Source: Limnomonas spitsbergensis (lineage: Eukaryota; Chlorophyta; Chlorophyceae; Chlamydomonadales). Taken from it: a stretch of 64,000 nucleotides of DNA. Positions 43,730 to 56,200 of the stretch are shown here, piece by piece. The stretch spans positions 186,001-250,000 of the forward strand of contig JAYJMM010000089.1 of assembly GCA_037349105.1 (NCBI GenBank). Direction: 5' to 3'. The notes beneath the pieces were generated by a model. That model worked only from the letters and a program-made list of their open reading frames with translations. It did no database searches and was not told the origin of the DNA. How positions within the stretch are numbered: position 1 is the stretch's first letter; each line of letters opens with the position of its first letter. The position numbers and the translations under genes were made by a program.

Positions 43730-44221
43730 TCACAACACACCTCCTGTGTAGCTGAACTTGAGGCATGTGGCATACACTCCTGAGGCAGCCAAAATAAATG
43801 AAGCGGCAGAGACAGCTCCAGCAGTGGATGGCGAATCGGTCGAGGTGGTTAAGGAAGAGTCAGGGGATGAGGCAGCGGAAGAGGTAGGGGAGGGGGAAGA
43901 GGTGGTAGAGGACGGGTTGGGAGACTTCGTGAAAAAACGTGAAGAGGAAATGGTCGAAGGGGAGAAGAGGGGAGAGGAGAAGGAGGAGGAGGAGGAGGAG
44001 GAGGAGGCATTGGTGGTGGTGGTGGTGGTGGTGGAGGAATCGCTGAAGTGCGAAGTAGAAGAGAGGGAGGAGGAGGAGGAGTAGGATGAGGAGGGCGGCC
44101 CTGTTGCTGCTGCTGTTGCTCCTGCTGTCGCCGCACCAGGAGAATTTTGGGCCAGCACCTCAATAAGGTCCGAGCGTGTCCACACATTCGACCACAACAT
44201 ACACAGCCCATCCCCCGTCGG
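43730..44221 (-). CDS. Last M11 gene exon, Ser/Thr-rich tail
   Basis: Acceptor CCAG before CCG at 44221, phase 0. It starts PTGDGLCMLWSNVWTRSDLI, then a run of Ser/Thr with TTTTTTT and SSSSSSSS tracts (possible O-glycosylation). It ends VYATCLKFSYTGGVL and a stop at 43730. The antisense strand reads as Glu/Val runs, a shadow of this composition. Confidence 0.75.
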   Translation of the reverse strand, partial: PTGDGLCMLWSNVWTRSDLIEVLAQNSPGAATAGATAAATGPPSSSYSSSSSLSSTSHFSDSSTTTTTTTNASSSSSSSSFSSPLFSPSTISSSRFFTKSPNPSSTTSSPSPTSSAASSPDSSLTTSTDSPSTAGAVSAASFILAASGVYATCLKFSYTGGVL

Positions 44222-47200
44222 CTGGAAGTGTGAACAAGCAGGGATGACGCCACAGGTCTGGGCACATGCCTGTGGCAGGGAGGAGGGGAGGGGGGTTGAG
44301 GGCTCTTAGGTTTTATCTTCTGGAAGTGTGAACAAGCAGGGATGATGCCACAGGTCTGTGCACATGCCTGTGTCAGGGAGGACAGGATGTAGGGCAATAT
44401 GGACCAATGGTTACGGAGCCCCAGGTCTGTCTCATCTGTTACCGGGTTACTGCCCTCGGTCTTGGCCAGGGCTCGGGGGTAATCACCTAAAGGTATCACT
44501 CGGTGATGACCCCCGAGCCCTGGCCTCCACCTCGGGTTCTAACCCGGTAACAGATTCAGTCACACAATGACCCTCTACGTACCCGTGGTTGTTTATGCTA
44601 CTTTTGTCTCCGTCTTGCGGTTTGGTTAGCGGTGTATGTAAACCGGTTTATACTTACCGGTTTAGGTTTCATGGTTTATGGTTTAGGGTTTAGGGCTTAT
44701 GGTTTAGGGTATAGGGTCAAGGGTTAAGGTGCGCACCTTGGCTGAGACCTGCAGTGCAGCCACAAGCTCTCCTCCAGCCACAATACCATCGGGCAGGCAG
44801 TACCACTGCTGTACTGCGGCAAGCCCGCCGCATGTACCGCAGGACAGCGGGCAAGATGCCAGCGTGCCAGCATCTGACCTGCGAACATCAAGATATGGGT
44901 TGTGGCTCACGGCAGGGCATACACAGTCATTGGGAAAATTAGTGCAGGGTAATAAAAAGGGGAGTGGCGTAGCAGGGCAATTCATGATGATGAAAGTGTG
45001 AAGTACAAGACTAGTGTGCATTTTTGAGGTAAGGCAATTTAAATCTACAGTACAGATTTGGGGTCGATTGTTCGCACCAAGGGCAGTATTCAAAGAAAGA
45101 ATGTATTCTCACTCGAGGGAAAGCAAATCAAATCTGCAGTAGCGTTCCTGCATTCAACTTCACATGATGCACAGGAAGAAAGACGCGACAAGAGGACCCA
45201 GGGGAAGCCCACCGGCTTTGATCAACTACAGTATATTTGCTTTGCCTTTCCTCGTAATTAACGTTGCTTGGGGTTGAGAGATCCATGAATATACTTATGA
45301 TCGATCGGCGACGCAAGATTTCAGTCAGAAATCAAGATTTTTTGTCGACAGTTTGCCCTGAGGGTACCGTAGCATTAGAATGAATCATTTTTGGATGCCC
45401 GAGGGAAGGCAATTCAAATCTACGGTACCGGAACCTCCCATTTTTTATTTGCATGCACACACTCACCTGCACAGCCCCAGCGCCGCCCTGGCCGCGCAGT
45501 CTGCGCCTGCCTCCATATGCGACAGCACCCCTGCGGTGGCCAACGACTGCGGCACCTCCGGCAGGACAGTTGAGTCAACGCATTCATCAGCACCCCCGAC
45601 CTGAGGGGACTGAGACAGGGGCCGAGGCAGCGGTGGCGGAAGCCCTGGCGCCGGGGAGCTGGGCGGCACCGTGCCGAGCCGGTGCGGCGGAGGGTGCCCG
45701 TTGGCCGCTGGAGCAGCCGGCGGCAGCGGCGGCGGCGGCGGCGGTAGTAGCGGATGTGGTGGCAGTGGTGGCGGCGGCAGCGGTGACGCGAGCTTCGGGG
45801 GCAGCCGCAGGCCCCAGGGAGCGTTGGGTGGTGGCGGCGCTAGCGGCGCCTCCAGCTGCTGCTGCGGCGGCGGAGGTGCCAGCTGCACCTCGAGCGGCGA
45901 CTGCGGCGAGGGCCACGGCAGCGGTGGTAGCTGCTGAGGCGACAGCGGCGCTTCCGGCTCCGCCGCAGCCACGTTGGGCGCGCAGAGTAGCCGTATCTGA
46001 AGGATGGCGTCTTCGCTTCTTGCCAGCCGCAGCCCACTCAGCCGTGCGCCCGCTCCCGATTCTGTTGCGCACGCAAACCTGGATGCTGTGGTATTCGGAA
46101 CGGGCCCCAGCGTCCCGATGAGCGGGGAAGTGAAAGCCCCTGGCGTGATAATAGCATTGGCAGCCATTCCTGGCTTGTCATTGAGCCCTGGTCCTGCAGT
46201 CCCCGCCTCGGTCGCCATTGCCGCATTAATGCCTATTGCTGATTCTGTTGTCGCCCCAGTGGCGTCCTGGGGGCTTGCCTTGTCCCACCTGGAAGCCGAT
46301 TTCGGCAGCTCAGGGACTTTTGCTGCCGCTACGCTCGTCGTCACCTCATCGGAGGCCTGGGACTGCCCATTTGAGGCCTGGGCCTGACCATTCGAGGCCT
46401 GGGCCTGCCCATTTGAGGCCTGCTGCTGCTGCTGCTGCTGCTGCTGCAGTACCTGCTGTTGTTCCTCCGCAAGGGCAACAGTTGAGGAGCTGACGGCAGT
46501 AAGGGTTGAGGTCATGGCCACTCCTCCGGCACACCTGTTGGGGGCAATGGAGGAGAGGTGTCATACAGGTGAACATTAGAAACAGATCTCCTCAGAGCAT
46601 CTTAAGTTTACCTATTAAAGTGCATGGGGACGCATGGCAGTGCATGAAGGTACATGCAGATGCATGGCGGTGAATGGAGGGGTGCTTGGCGCTGCATGGG
46701 GACGCATGGCAGTGCATGAAGGTACATGCAGATGCATGGCGGTGAATGGAGGGGTGCTTGGCGCTGCATGGGTTTGATGCATGAGGTGACTCACTTGCAA
46801 CCCAGTTGTGATGGCATGGATGTAGTGCCATCCCTCATGCGCACTGCATGGCGGTGCATAGAGAGGTGCATGGTCGTGCACTGGGGTGCATGGCGTCGCA
46901 TGGCAATGTGTCACCTGAATCCAAGCTGTGATGGCATTGAGGTTGGGCCTTCGCTCATGCGCACTGCATGGAGGTGCATAGAGAGTTGCATGGTTGTGCA
47001 CAGGGATGCATGGTGACGCATGGCAATGTCTTACCTGAATCCGAGCTGCGATGGCATCGAGGTTGGGCCGTCGCTCATGTGGACTGCATCGAAGCCAGTG
47101 GGGCAGGAGAAGGAGAAGATGAGGTCGTTGGCGAGCAGCTTCATGACTCCCACCATGCCGATCGATGCGCCATCATTGCAGATGAGACCCAGGCTGCGGG

Positions 47201-50200
47201 AGAGGGTTAAGGTTTTTTTAAAGTTCAGGGCTCAGTGGGACAGAAGAGGGGGAAGATAAGGTCGTTGGCAAGCACCTTCATGACTCCCACCATGCCGATC
47301 GATGCGCCATCACTGTAGATTAGACCCAGGCTGCGGGAGAGGGTTTAGGGGGTTTTTAAGTTCAGGGTTCAGTGGGGCAGAAGAAGGGGGAGATGAGATC
47401 TTTGGCTTGCAGCCACGTCGTGTACAATGTGCCGATCGAGGAACCGGAACTGCCTACAAGGCCCAGGCTGCAGGGGATGGTTGAGTGGTTCCAGATTAAG
47501 GGTTCAGTGGGGCAGGAGGAGGAGAACATGAGGTCGCTGGCGAGCAGCCGATATGCGGATCGGGGTGTCGACGCTGTACATGTATCCCAAGCTGCGTGGA
47601 AGAGCACAGAGCAAAGCGGTTGGGGCTGATCTTGAGTGTGAACGGTCCATTGCATAGGCGTCAAGCCTTACACGCTGAATGGGGCTACTGTAACTGCACA
47701 TTAATCCTGGGCTATGGGACTTTTTAGGGTTTGTGTTCGTGGTTTAAGGTTTCAGGATGGCCCGCCAAATCAGCGGGCTTGATATTCTTGACACACCGAT
47801 ATTGATGTTTAACAGATATCTACCTTTCTAGCAGCAGGCTCTGTACTCGTAACACAGTAACACACCCTACCGTATATTCTGATATTTTCTATACTGTATC
47901 TTGGATTTGCTCCACCCTTACGATCAGCAGGCTAAAAATCAAAACAAATACTTTTCTGGTATATTCCCTGTACTGGTATCTTGCATCTGATCCCTCCTAG
48001 CAGATTCGAAATTAAAAAACATTACATTCTCTGTAACAGTATCATGGATCTGCTCTTACCTCCGGATCTGCAGGTTCGAAATTCCAAACACCCCTGTAAC
48101 GAAAAGGCCCTCTGGGCAAACCAAGCTGGCGTTGAGGGACAGCTCCGTGGCAGTTACTCCAAAGCGTCGGCTCTCAGAAGGCCCTGCATGTGTCAGATAT
48201 TTGAATTTTCAATTTCACTCAAAACCAAGCTGGCGTTGAGGGACAGCTCCGTGACAGTTACTCCAAACCGTCGGCTCTCAGAAGGCCCTGAAGGGGCGAA
48301 ATATTTGAATTTTCAAATTCACTCAAACCGGGGGGCCCCCCCGACAGTTACTCCAAAGCTTCGGCTCTCTGTAGGCCCTGCAGGGGGAAATATTTGAACG
48401 TTTAAATTCACTCAAAACCAGGCTGGTATCGAGGGGGAGCTCCGTGACTGTTACTGCAACCTGGCGGCTCTCAGAACGCCCTTCAGGGTATTGTTTTGTA
48501 ATTGTCAAATTCACTCAAACCAGGCTGGCATGGAGGGGGAGCTCTGTCAGGGTGACTCCAAAGCGTCAGCTCTCAGAAAGCCCTGCAGAAGTAATTTTTG
48601 TAAGATTCAAAGTCACTAAAAACCCGGCTGACATCAAGGGGGAGCTTTGTCACAAGAGCTTTGAAGCGTAGGGTCTTCATGAGAGCCCAGAAAACGGAAA
48701 TCCGCCGAATTCATAATTCAGGAGGCGTCTGTGACTCAAAGCGTCAAATCTCAGAGAGGCCCTGTTGGTTTAGTTTTCAAATTTTGAAAGTTCGATTTCA
48801 CAGTTTCCAGTGACTTGAAAGTGTAGGTGTTCAGACAGCTCAATTGACAGCTCTGAAGAGGTACATGTTCTAAATTTGAAATTCTGAGGTGCCAGGGCCT
48901 CGAAGGAGTCAGGTGGCGGTTTAAGATGTCCGATCCAAACAGTCCCATCCATTCAAACACAACATGGCATCAAGGGGGACGTCAGTGACATAAACTCCAA
49001 CTCTCCAAGCGCCTGCTCTTAGATCGGACTGTGGGGGGGATTTTCGAAACTTGAATTTCAAAGTTGATGGTGAGCAACAACCTACAGCTCTCAGATAGGC
49101 ACACAGGGTGCAAAAACGTTTGAAATATTAAGTTCAAGCCTTCACATTTGAATTTCCTCGCCTGATGGATTCGACATCCGTTCATTGATACCTGACCATG
49201 TACTGTCCTTTGAGGCAAACTGTGTTTTTGATTGAGTTGAATGTATACCGGTAAGAGCTGTGCTGAGAATGCGCTGAGTGGAGACTGTACGTACCAGCGC
49301 TGCACGGAGAGGATTGTACGACTGATGACTAAAAGTGTTGCGCGGACCTTAATTGGTGTCTTTCGGACCGACTGCACGATATTTAGCGATACAGCAATGA
49401 ACTGTTTCAAAAACAACCAGCTGCGCATGCGCGGAGTAGGGTTATTTTTGCCAGTGTGACGAATGTGATATATCAGTTGTCAACGGGGGTGCGCAGACCC
49501 TATCCCGTTTTACGGAAATTGTTTTGCTTGGTAAAACCAACACAATTGTAAAAATAAATAGATTTCAGGTATCAAATAAAAAACAAACAAAAAACGAAAA
49601 AGGGAATGGTTTCGGGTATCAAACAAAAAACCAACTCAAAAGAAACCAAAATCAGACTTATACTACAGTATCTTTTCGATGCATTTCGCCAGGCGCTGTT
49701 CTGATGCATAGTCTTGAAGCATGATTTAAAGGCAGTTTTAGTGAGGCATATTTCCCAGCTGTGATTTTGTAGGGCTTTGCCCATGATGTCCCAACACTCT
49801 GGACATCGCCTAACAGGCACATCCGCTTAAACAACGGGCTATACAAGCTGTACGTGCGGTACAAGCAGTGGTACGAGCGGGTAAGGCATAACAGTAATCT
49901 CTTACCAAAGGCTGGTACAGGTGGCACAGCTGTGCCAGGCGGTGTTTGAGATGGGGATGGGGAATCGATCCCGGTCTGAGACAAGGGTGGCGGAGATAGC
50001 CCGGGGCTCGTCAAAGGCGGGGTTATGGACAGTAACGTTGGCTGCGGAGGCTGGCTGGTTGGAGCTCGGGGGGATGAGGGATGAGGAGGAGCTAGAGGCG
50101 GCGGCAGTGGCGGTGGGGAAGGGAGGGGAGGTGGACGGGGTCGAGACTGGGACGGTGTCGATGGGGGTGGCGGACGAGGGGGAGGGGGAGAGCGGGGCGG

Positions 50201-53200
50201 CGGCGGCGGGGGAGGTGATGGTGGCGGGGGCGGGGGTGGCGATACGGGCGGGGGAGGTGGGGGTGGAGAAACGGGCGGCGGGGGAGGAGGCGGGGACATG
50301 GGCGGGGGGGGCGTAGGCGGCGGCGGCGGTGGTGGGGACGTGGGCGGCGGCGGCGGCGGGGGGGGTGTAGGCGGCGGCGGCGGTGGCGGGGACCGGGGGG
50401 GAGGCGGCAATGCAGGTGGCGGCGGTGGCGGCTGGAGCTGAGATGTGGCGGATGAGCAGGATGGGCTTGACTGGGATTGTGGGCGGCACAGGCCGACCGT
50501 GGCGCTGGAGGCATCGATCGAGATGATGCTCAACTGAAATGCAAAAAGGGGGGTGAGGTGGGGTGGACATGGTCAGCCTCGGTTGGCGAGAAAGAGGAGG
50601 CCGTCAGTCCTGGACCGGAGGGGTAGCCAGCACAGGCCGACCCTTGCACTGGACGCACCAACGGAGATGGTGCTCAACTGAAATCTCTTTTAGTAACCGC
50701 AACCGCTAATCACTTCAGTTGACCACAGACAGCCCCCTCCCTCCCACCTCTACTGTGAAGGTATGACCCCTCTTCTGTACCCCTCCCTTCCCCTCTCCCT
50801 CCTCTCTCCTCCCCCTCCCCCCCCCCCCCCCCCCCTCACTCCCCCCTGACCCCCCCCCCTCCCACACACACCCTTGCTTCCCCCCTACACCCACCAGTTT
50901 TGTTTGCAGTGGTTACCGCATCACTTTCAGCTACATTTCAGCTACACTGTGGCCTATGGCCACCAGCCCCTGGCTCGGCCAGCCCTGCTGCCAAGGCCAC
51001 CGGCCAGAGGCCGGTCCAGGTTTGGTGTCAATCGGCCCAGGTGTGGAAGCACGGACCATCAAAGGTGGTCCAGTGACCACTAAAAAAACACTGACACCCA
51101 CCATCAGCAAAGCATTCCCGAAGATGAAGGTCTGCCCAGCCAGCAGCGAGGCGTTTTGATATGTATATATCGCATTCTGCCTGCCTCCGTTGAACATGTA
51201 CACCATTACCCGGTTGCTCCAAGAGCCGGGGACCTGCAGTACAATGGGTGCAACACAGGGAGAGAGCAGTCACATGGTGCAACACAGGGAGGGAGCTTGC
51301 TGCGGTACAGGGAGTTACACAGCTTTGTATTGCCTGCGGGAGTCACAAACTCTTAAGGCACACTAGAAAATTCTCACACCTGCTCGTAAGGGTCGTTGTA
51401 CTGCCTGAAGTTGATGAAGTACGTACCGCCCAGTCCCATGCTGGTGGGTGCAGTCAGTTGCAGGAAGTTCACCTGAGGAGCAAAACAGGTTTTATGGTGT
51501 TTAGAGTGAGGGGGGAGGGGAGGGAGAGTAGTGTGGGTGCAGACAGTCACAGGAAGTTGTCTGGAAGGGGAAGACAGGGTGAAGAGTGTTAAGAATGACG
51601 GGGGTTGGGGGAGGGAGAATAGTGTTGTCAGGTGCAGTCAGTTACAAGAATTTGTCCGGAAGGGGAAACATATTATGGGGTGTTCAGAGAGAGGTTGGGA
51701 GAGCAAATAGTGTTGGTGGGTGCAGTCGGTTGCAGTCAGTTGATATGCAGACCTATTAGTTTCCCTCTTCTTCCTCATCTCCAAAGTGTTACATGTTTAG
51801 GGTTCAGGGCTACGGTTGTTTCGTTCTAAGAGTTTACCGTTAAGGGTGGATAGGGTTCATACTTCATAGGCCTCAGGGTTCATGGCTCAGAGTTCAGGGC
51901 TCAGGGCTCAGGGCTCAACGTTCATGGTTCATGGTTCAGGGCTCAGGGATCAGGGGTCAGGGATCAGGGCTCAGGATTCAGAGTCTTATATGGACCCAGG
52001 GGTACAGCTAGTGGACACAGTCAGTTGCAGGAAAATGACCAAATTTATGTCGGTGGGTTACAAGAGCTGGTGAATGTCGGATGTGTGAGGTTTGCTAGTG
52101 AGTGGTGTCAGTGAGTGGTGGGTGTTGAGTGGTGCGTGGGCACCTAGGCAAGGAATGCTAGCGGGTTGAGTGGTGGGTGCTGTAGGGTGGGTGCATAAGT
52201 GGTGAGTGACAGGTGGGTGAATGGTTCTGGTGAGTGGTGGTGTGTGGTGTCTGGATGAGTGCCATTGTTTGATAGCAGCAGGCAGGTGCGCATGACAGTG
52301 TATATTTTAGTACGTGCCTGAGTACCTTCGGGGGGCCACCGGGCGGCCTTTTCTCGGCGGATTGGGACCAAACCTTGTCCGGCCTACGGCCAGTGGCCCG
52401 ATCAGTAGGGCTACACCAGAACCCGACGGCCGTAGGCCGTGATGTAGCTGAATTGTAGCTGAAGCGCGCTAAAATAATCAGGTGCGCATGATATCCGCCA
52501 TTGATAACCCGGTTTCAAGCCTCGCCTGATTTGTTGCAGCAGCAGGTGGCATGCAGGCACGCATGCCCCCCATCGTTATGCTGTACCGTGCTGTCCCTTT
52601 CTTTAGGGTTTAGGGTTCAGGGTTTACAATTCAGGTTCTAGTTTCACCTGACTTGTGGCAGCAGGCAGTATGAAGGAGTGCGTAGCACCCATGGTTATGC
52701 CGCACCTAGGCATCCCTTGATATAGGGTGAACAACTCAAGTTCAAGGCTCACCTGATTCGTTGCGGCAGCAGGCAGCACGAAGGAACGCGTGATCCCCAG
52801 GGACATGCCGTCCACGGCCAGGCTGATGATGGGTTGGGCCCAGCCCAGCTGCCACAAGTGTGGAGCGTTGGGGCACTTGAGGCCGATGCCAGAGTAGCCC
52901 CTTTAGGGGTGGAATTTTGTGAGAGGGTGGGCGGAGGGCAGGGAGGTAGGCGGATGGGTTTTGCCCAGATCAGCCGCGACAAGTGCGGAGCATTGGGGCA
53001 TTTGAGACCAACGCCAGAGTAGCCCTTACTAGGGCAGCATTTGTGTGGGAGGGTGGGAAAGGGGCAGCCAAGTGGGAAGTTAGGCAGGTGGGCGGGCAAG
53101 GAGGCAGGGAAGGAAGGCATTTGTGTGGGAGGGTGGGATGAGGGTAGCCAGGTGGGCAGGCAGGGAGGAGAGTATCCAGGTGGGCGGGCAGGGAGGACGT

Positions 53201-56200
53201 GGCCTTGACATAACCATCAATCATCCTTTGGTGATTCAAGAAGTGTCCGTGCAGTGTTCACCTGAGCCTCCACCTTGTAAATGTAGAATGTAAAATATAA
53301 AAGTTGTTGGTCCAGAGGCAACACAACCGCTCTTAGCCGCTTTCGAAAGGGCCAGGCGGAGCGAACCGGGGGAGAGAATTGGGCACACAAACAAAGGAGG
53401 CCCTAAAAGATGAACAACACTTAGGAGAGCAGCCTAAAAGGGTTCCGGCGAGGATGTCTGGATGCTTAAACAGCAAACTGATTACTTCTGCCACAGGTGC
53501 TTTTGCCCCATACCAATACCTACACCCTTCTATCTCACATTATGCATGAGGTGTCTCCGTACTGGTCCGTGGCGAGGGTGCTTGGATTCTGGATGGCAGC
53601 ATGGTGGAGTCCCATGTTGTGCTGTATCTCATGCGATATCACCTATGGAAGCATGCATGGGGTGGGAAGTCGTGCTGGACACACATGGGACATGCACACA
53701 TGAATGGGATGGGTGCAGTCCCATGGCATGCTGCTACTCATACGAGAAGATCTGCACATGCATGCATGAGGTTGGAGTCCCATGTTGCGCTGTATCTGAA
53801 GCGACATCATCTACGAAAGCATGCATGGGATAGAGGTCGGGTTGAGCGCACATGGGACAAGCATGCATGGGGTAAGAGGTCGGGTGAGCGCACATGGAAC
53901 ATGCATGCGTGGAGGGGGCAGGTGCAGTCCCATGGCATGCTGCAACTAGTGCAAGAATATCTGCACATGCATGCGAGGGTGTAGTCCCATAAGGCCTTGT
54001 TGTGCTGTATCCCATGCAATCTTAGTCATATCACCTACGAAAGCTTGCATGGGGTGGAGGTCGGACTGACTGCACATGGGACAAGCATGTATGGTTAATT
54101 TCAATCCCATGCTGTGCTGTATTTTATACTATGTCACCTACGCACACATGCGTGCATGCATGCATGAATCTCCAGGTCATGGCTGACCTCCCCATGCTAG
54201 CATGCTCCAACCCCCCCTCTCCATGTCATTTCTCATGCTCATTCATGCATGACATGGAGGATGTGTGGGGGGGGGGAGGGAGGGCATGGAGCGCAGGAGT
54301 GTGACAAAGCAGATCTGCGGCCCGTTATTTACCAGGAAATTACAGGTGAGACTTGTGCCTGCGGTGAAGGCCAATTGGGCGTCGTCCCAGATATGCAAAT
54401 GTAGTATGCCTTATGAATGCCCATGCCAAACAATCACGTCTATGGCAATGCATGGAGAGGTACATGGAGAGATGCATGAGGAGATGCATGGCAAGGTGCA
54501 TGGGGTGCATGGCAGTGCATGGGGAGGTGGTCAAGGACGTGTATGGGGGAGCATGCCAAGGTATGGAGAGGTGTGTGAGGAGATGCATGTGTGTGCATGG
54601 CAGTGCATGGGGAGATGCATGGGCGTGCATGAAAGTGCATGGGGAGGTTCTTGGGGACGCTGAGATGCATGTGTGTGCATGGCCAAGCATTAGAAAGTGC
54701 ATAGGGGTGTCTGGCAGTGCATGACAAGGTGATTGGGGCGATGCATGGGGAGGTGCATAGGGGTGCAAGGCAGTGAATGACAGGGTGCATGGACAGATGC
54801 ATTGGGAGGGGAATGAAGAGTTGCATGGGAATGGCGCATGGATAGCCATAGCCACTTACGTCCAGTCGGTTCCAGTAGTCGGATCTGATCCATGTTTGTC
54901 GCCCAAGAAGCTCACCTGTATAAATAAAAGCATGAGGTCAGTCCTAGTCAGCATCACGAGGTCAGTCCTAGTCAGCACCATGAGGTCAGTCCTGGTCAGC
55001 ACCATGAGGTCAGTCCTAGTCAGCACCATGAGGTCAGTCCTAGTCAGCACCATGAGGTCAGTCCTGGTCAGCACCATGAGGTCAGTCCTAGTCAGCACCA
55101 CGAGGTCAGTCCTAGTCAGCACCATGAGGCCAGTCCTAGTCAGCACCATGAGGTCAGTCCTGGTCAGCACCATGAGATCAGACCTAGTCACCACCATGAG
55201 GTCAATCCTAGTCAGCACCGGGAGGTCAGTCCTAGTCAACACCAGAAGGGCAGTCCTAGTCAGCACCTGGAGGTCAATCCTAATCGGCACCATGAGGTCA
55301 GTCCTAGTCAGCACCATGAGGTCAGTCATAATCAGCACCTGGTGGTCAGTCCTAATCAGCACCATGAGGTCAGTCCTAGTCAGCACCAGGAGGTCTGTCC
55401 TAGTCAGCACAAGGAGGTCAGCCCTTATGATTGTCGAGAGGTTGGTCTGTTTGTACAAATTTCCTCTAAGCTCGCCAGGTTTCCATTTCAGCGCAGTTCA
55501 AAAACGTATTTCAAAATTTCAACACAAAAACAAATGATGGCAGCGCTCACATGTCACAAGTGCCTATGGGCGGCGCTGACAGGGTCCATTGAGAAGCTGT
55601 AGTTAAGGAGATGGATTTAAGATATAAAAATGTATGCAAGGAGATAGATTCAAATCTGAAATGGAATTTACGAGACGGATTTAGAATATAAAATGGATTT
55701 AAGAAAGGCCTGTTGATCTGCACTGATGACAAGAGGCAAAGATTAGGCTCCACACAAAAACGAGCAGACTGAAGATGTTTTCAATGTGGCACAGGACGTA
55801 TGGATCTAACAGGACGGATCTAACAGGACGGATCTAACAGGATGGATCTAACAGGATGGATCTAGCAGGATGGATCTACAGGATGGATCTAACAGGATGG
55901 ATCTAACAGGGCAGAACACGTTGGTGTTGGTAGGAGGCAATGTCAAGGCTCCGCAAGGCAATATCAACGAGATGAAAATGGATTCAAGATAACACAAGAT
56001 GGCAGATCTAAGGGGACAGAGCAAGATGGTACTGATGGGAGGCTATGCCAAGGCTCCGCACAAATATCAATGAGATGAAAACGGATTCAAGATAACACAA
56101 GATGGCAGATCTAATACCTCTTCTTCCCTGCCGCCTACGCTTCCCTGACACGCCACCGCGACCTGCAGTATCTGCTCTTCGGATGCCACCGACAGGTCGC

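Noticed and set aside
43758..44084. Glu/Val-rich plus-strand open frame
   Set aside because: It mirrors the Ser/Thr-rich last exon of the M11 gene, which is supported by an in-phase acceptor.
45463..46121. Ala/Gly-rich plus-strand open frames over the Pro-rich linker exon
   Set aside because: They are complementary-strand shadows of the Pro-rich sequence. The minus-strand exon has correct phases and recognisable Cys modules.
49658..49905. Extension of the polyproline exon reading frame past 49906
   Set aside because: A GTAAGAG donor at 49905 gives the exact phase needed for the next exon (48183), and coding character stops there.
54930..55440. CRISPR-like array of short regular repeats
   Set aside because: Repeats abut with no unique spacers, and the context is a eukaryotic intron; it is a plain 24-bp minisatellite.
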